Source: Polyangiaceae bacterium (lineage in GTDB: Bacteria > Myxococcota > Polyangia > Polyangiales > Polyangiaceae). From it: a stretch of 23,148 nt of DNA. The notes beneath the pieces are model-generated. The model searched no databases. It was not told the origin of the DNA and saw only the letters and a list, made by a program, of their open reading frames with translations. Positions 21,809 through 23,148 of this stretch are shown here, piece by piece. Location: assembly GCA_025936205.1 (NCBI GenBank), contig JAICTU010000084.1, forward strand, positions 1 to 23,148. Reading direction: 5' to 3'. Both the position numbers and the translations under genes were made by a program. Every line of letters begins with the position of its first letter. Within the stretch, counting starts at the first letter, position 1.

Positions 21809-23148
21809 CAGAAGTCGAACCGCGCGCCCAGGTTGGGCAGAAGGGGCAGATTGCTGCTCACGTAGCCATGTTCCGAGTAGTCGAAAGAATACACGGTCGA
21901 GTCCTTGTTCTCCCGCGCCGTGGCGTTGATCAGCTCCAGATAGGCCGTGATGCCTGCCTGCTCCGACACGCGCCAGCGTTTCTCGACGCGCAGGTCCAGC
22001 TGGTAGAAAGGCGCCGCACGCACGCTCTGGAACGGACCGTTTACGCACAGGTAGGCGTTCTCGAAGGCGCTGTAGAGGCCGGAGACGCAGGGTGTCGTCG
22101 GGTTTCCGGAGACGGCCCGCAGCCTCGCCCCCAGCTCCCAGCCGCGTCCGAGCCGGTAGCTGCCGACTGCTGCCAGAACGTGGGTCTGATCGAAGTCGAA
22201 CAGCACCTCCGGCTCGCCCGGCCCCCAGCGGCGCTTGGAGCGCGAGAGCGTGTAGCTCACCCAACCGAAGAAGTGATCGTCGGGCTCATAGCGCAACATC
22301 ACCTCCGCGCCGATCACCTTACCGGCCGCCGTGTTCTGGTACTGGAGGCGGCCCTCGGCGTCGGGGCGGCTCGTGATCAGATCGCCCAGATCGAGATGGA
22401 AGCCCGACACGCTCAGGCTCAGTTGCGTGCTGAGCTGTTGTTCCACGCCGAGCGACGTCTGCAGAGCGCGCACCGAGTCGAGATCGCCCGTGCCGTAGCC
22501 TTCCAGCGTCTGCCGCACCTGGGGCGGCTCATAGAAGAAGCCGAAGCCGCCCTTCAGCGTGGTCTTCCGCGGCGCAGCGCCCAGCTCGTACTTGGCGCTG
22601 ATGCGCGGACTCACGTCCACCCGCCCGGTATCGTGCGTATAGTCGATGCGTGCCCCGGGCAACAGCTCCAGGCGCGGCAGCGGCTCCGCCTTCAACTCGG
22701 CGTAGAACGCTGGGCGAAAGTAGGCCGTGCCATCGCTGAAGATGCGGGGCGGACGCAGCAGGAAGGAACCCGAGTCGGGGGTATTCGGCCCCGTCTCTCC
22801 TGGCACGGCAAACTTGGAGTGAAACGGCGCATACAACAGATCCGGACCGAACCGGAGCTCCAGCTGATCACTCAGCTTCGCGGAAAACTCGGAGCGTACG
22901 ATGATCGGATGGGCGCGCGTCTCGACATGCAGCGTGCTGACACTAAAGCGCTGCAAAAAATAGCCAAACGAGACGGCGCTGCGCTCCTGCAGCGCAGGAC
23001 CGAGCCGAGCCTCGTGCAACATCTGCACGTTCCAGAAGGCGTTCGCCTGATCGAACTGGCCTCCCGCCGCCGAAGCGCGGTTGGTCAAGCGTAGGCGATC
23101 GTCGGACCCGAAGACGCCGAACCGCAGATGCGAATCGCGCGCAGCACG
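21808..23148 (-). CDS. TonB-dependent receptor, beta-barrel part (5'-truncated)
   Basis: The frame is open from the window's right edge, so the true start, signal peptide, plug and TonB box lie outside. The visible 446 residues are alternating beta strands with acidic and aromatic loops: FWNVQMLHEARLG, AYFRPAFYAELKAEPLPRLELLPGARIDY, SPRISAKYEL, GGFGFFYEPPQ, GAEVMLRYEPDDHFFGWVSYTLSRSKRRW, FDQTHVLAAVGSYRLGRGWELGARLR and YLELINATARENK. The chain ends ARFDF, with the terminal Phe required for barrel insertion. The SPR-SxKYEL and FDQTHVL blocks are standard for TonB-dependent outer-membrane receptors. The substrate is unknown. The TTG at 23088 is not the start, because coding-like sequence continues upstream. 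Confidence 0.9.
   Translation of the reverse strand, partial: RAARDSHLRFGVFGSDDRLRLTNRASAAGGQFDQANAFWNVQMLHEARLGPALQERSAVSFGYFLQRFSVSTLHVETRAHPIIVRSEFSAKLSDQLELRFGPDLLYAPFHSKFAVPGETGPNTPDSGSFLLRPPRIFSDGTAYFRPAFYAELKAEPLPRLELLPGARIDYTHDTGRVDVSPRISAKYELGAAPRKTTLKGGFGFFYEPPQVRQTLEGYGTGDLDSVRALQTSLGVEQQLSTQLSLSVSGFHLDLGDLITSRPDAEGRLQYQNTAAGKVIGAEVMLRYEPDDHFFGWVSYTLSRSKRRWGPGEPEVLFDFDQTHVLAAVGSYRLGRGWELGARLRAVSGNPTTPCVSGLYSAFENAYLCVNGPFQSVRAAPFYQLDLRVEKRWRVSEQAGITAYLELINATARENKDSTVYSFDYSEHGYVSSNLPLLPNLGARFDF

Overview
The window is high-GC DNA (about two thirds G+C by eye) packed with genes for secreted lipoproteins, a eukaryotic-like Ser/Thr kinase, a multi-Cys 'PDGCGG' tail, a lipoprotein c-type cytochrome and a TonB-dependent receptor. 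This combination suggests a myxobacterium-like member of the Myxococcota (former Deltaproteobacteria). That placement is an inference from gene content, not a phylogenetic result. I see no rRNA, tRNA, CRISPR array, insertion sequence, integrase or phage gene, so it reads as ordinary chromosome rather than an island.

Layout. 2-943 (+) is the 3' end of a secreted Cys-rich protein. It converges on a two-gene minus-strand unit: an extensin-like/M15-type lipoprotein (3610-2930), then a membrane Ser/Thr kinase with a six-Cys periplasmic tail (2902-1022). A 341-bp divergent spacer carrying a 14-bp palindrome separates it from a FemAB/GNAT-like acyltransferase (3952-5031, +).

The centre, 5050-13645 (all minus), looks like one six-gene operon: TolC-type outer-membrane factor, MacA-like adaptor, MacB-type ATPase, MacB-type permease, an M1 aminopeptidase lipoprotein and a DUF2135 (YfaP-like) lipoprotein. 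Junctions are 38 bp, 1 bp, a 7-bp overlap, 34 bp and 31 bp. A CpxR/CpxA-like two-component system (13758-15826, +) reads away from it across a 112-bp spacer. That spacer holds TCAAGG-type repeats spaced 20 and 10 bp, a plausible shared operator. Together these would form an envelope-sensing circuit controlling a tripartite efflux pump plus surface or periplasmic peptide processing.

Right of this lie a small basic protein fusing a conserved domain to a Rho_N/SAP-like tail (16435-15848, -), a SAM-dependent methyltransferase (17535-16579, -), and a large two-CXXCH cytochrome lipoprotein (19583-17646, -). The cytochrome gene is followed by two successive strong hairpins. A 348-bp spacer contains a 12-bp-stem hairpin in the cytochrome leader. 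Then come a haemolysin III/PAQR membrane protein (19932-20597, +), a lipoprotein (21808-20603, -) and the 3' part of a TonB-dependent receptor (23148-21808, -), the last two joined by a TGATG stop/start overlap.

Nothing here is a clearly unprecedented system. The items most worth a second look are the pump-peptidase operon with its divergent regulator, the kinase/extensin pair, the Rho_N/SAP fusion, and the hairpins around the cytochrome and methyltransferase genes.
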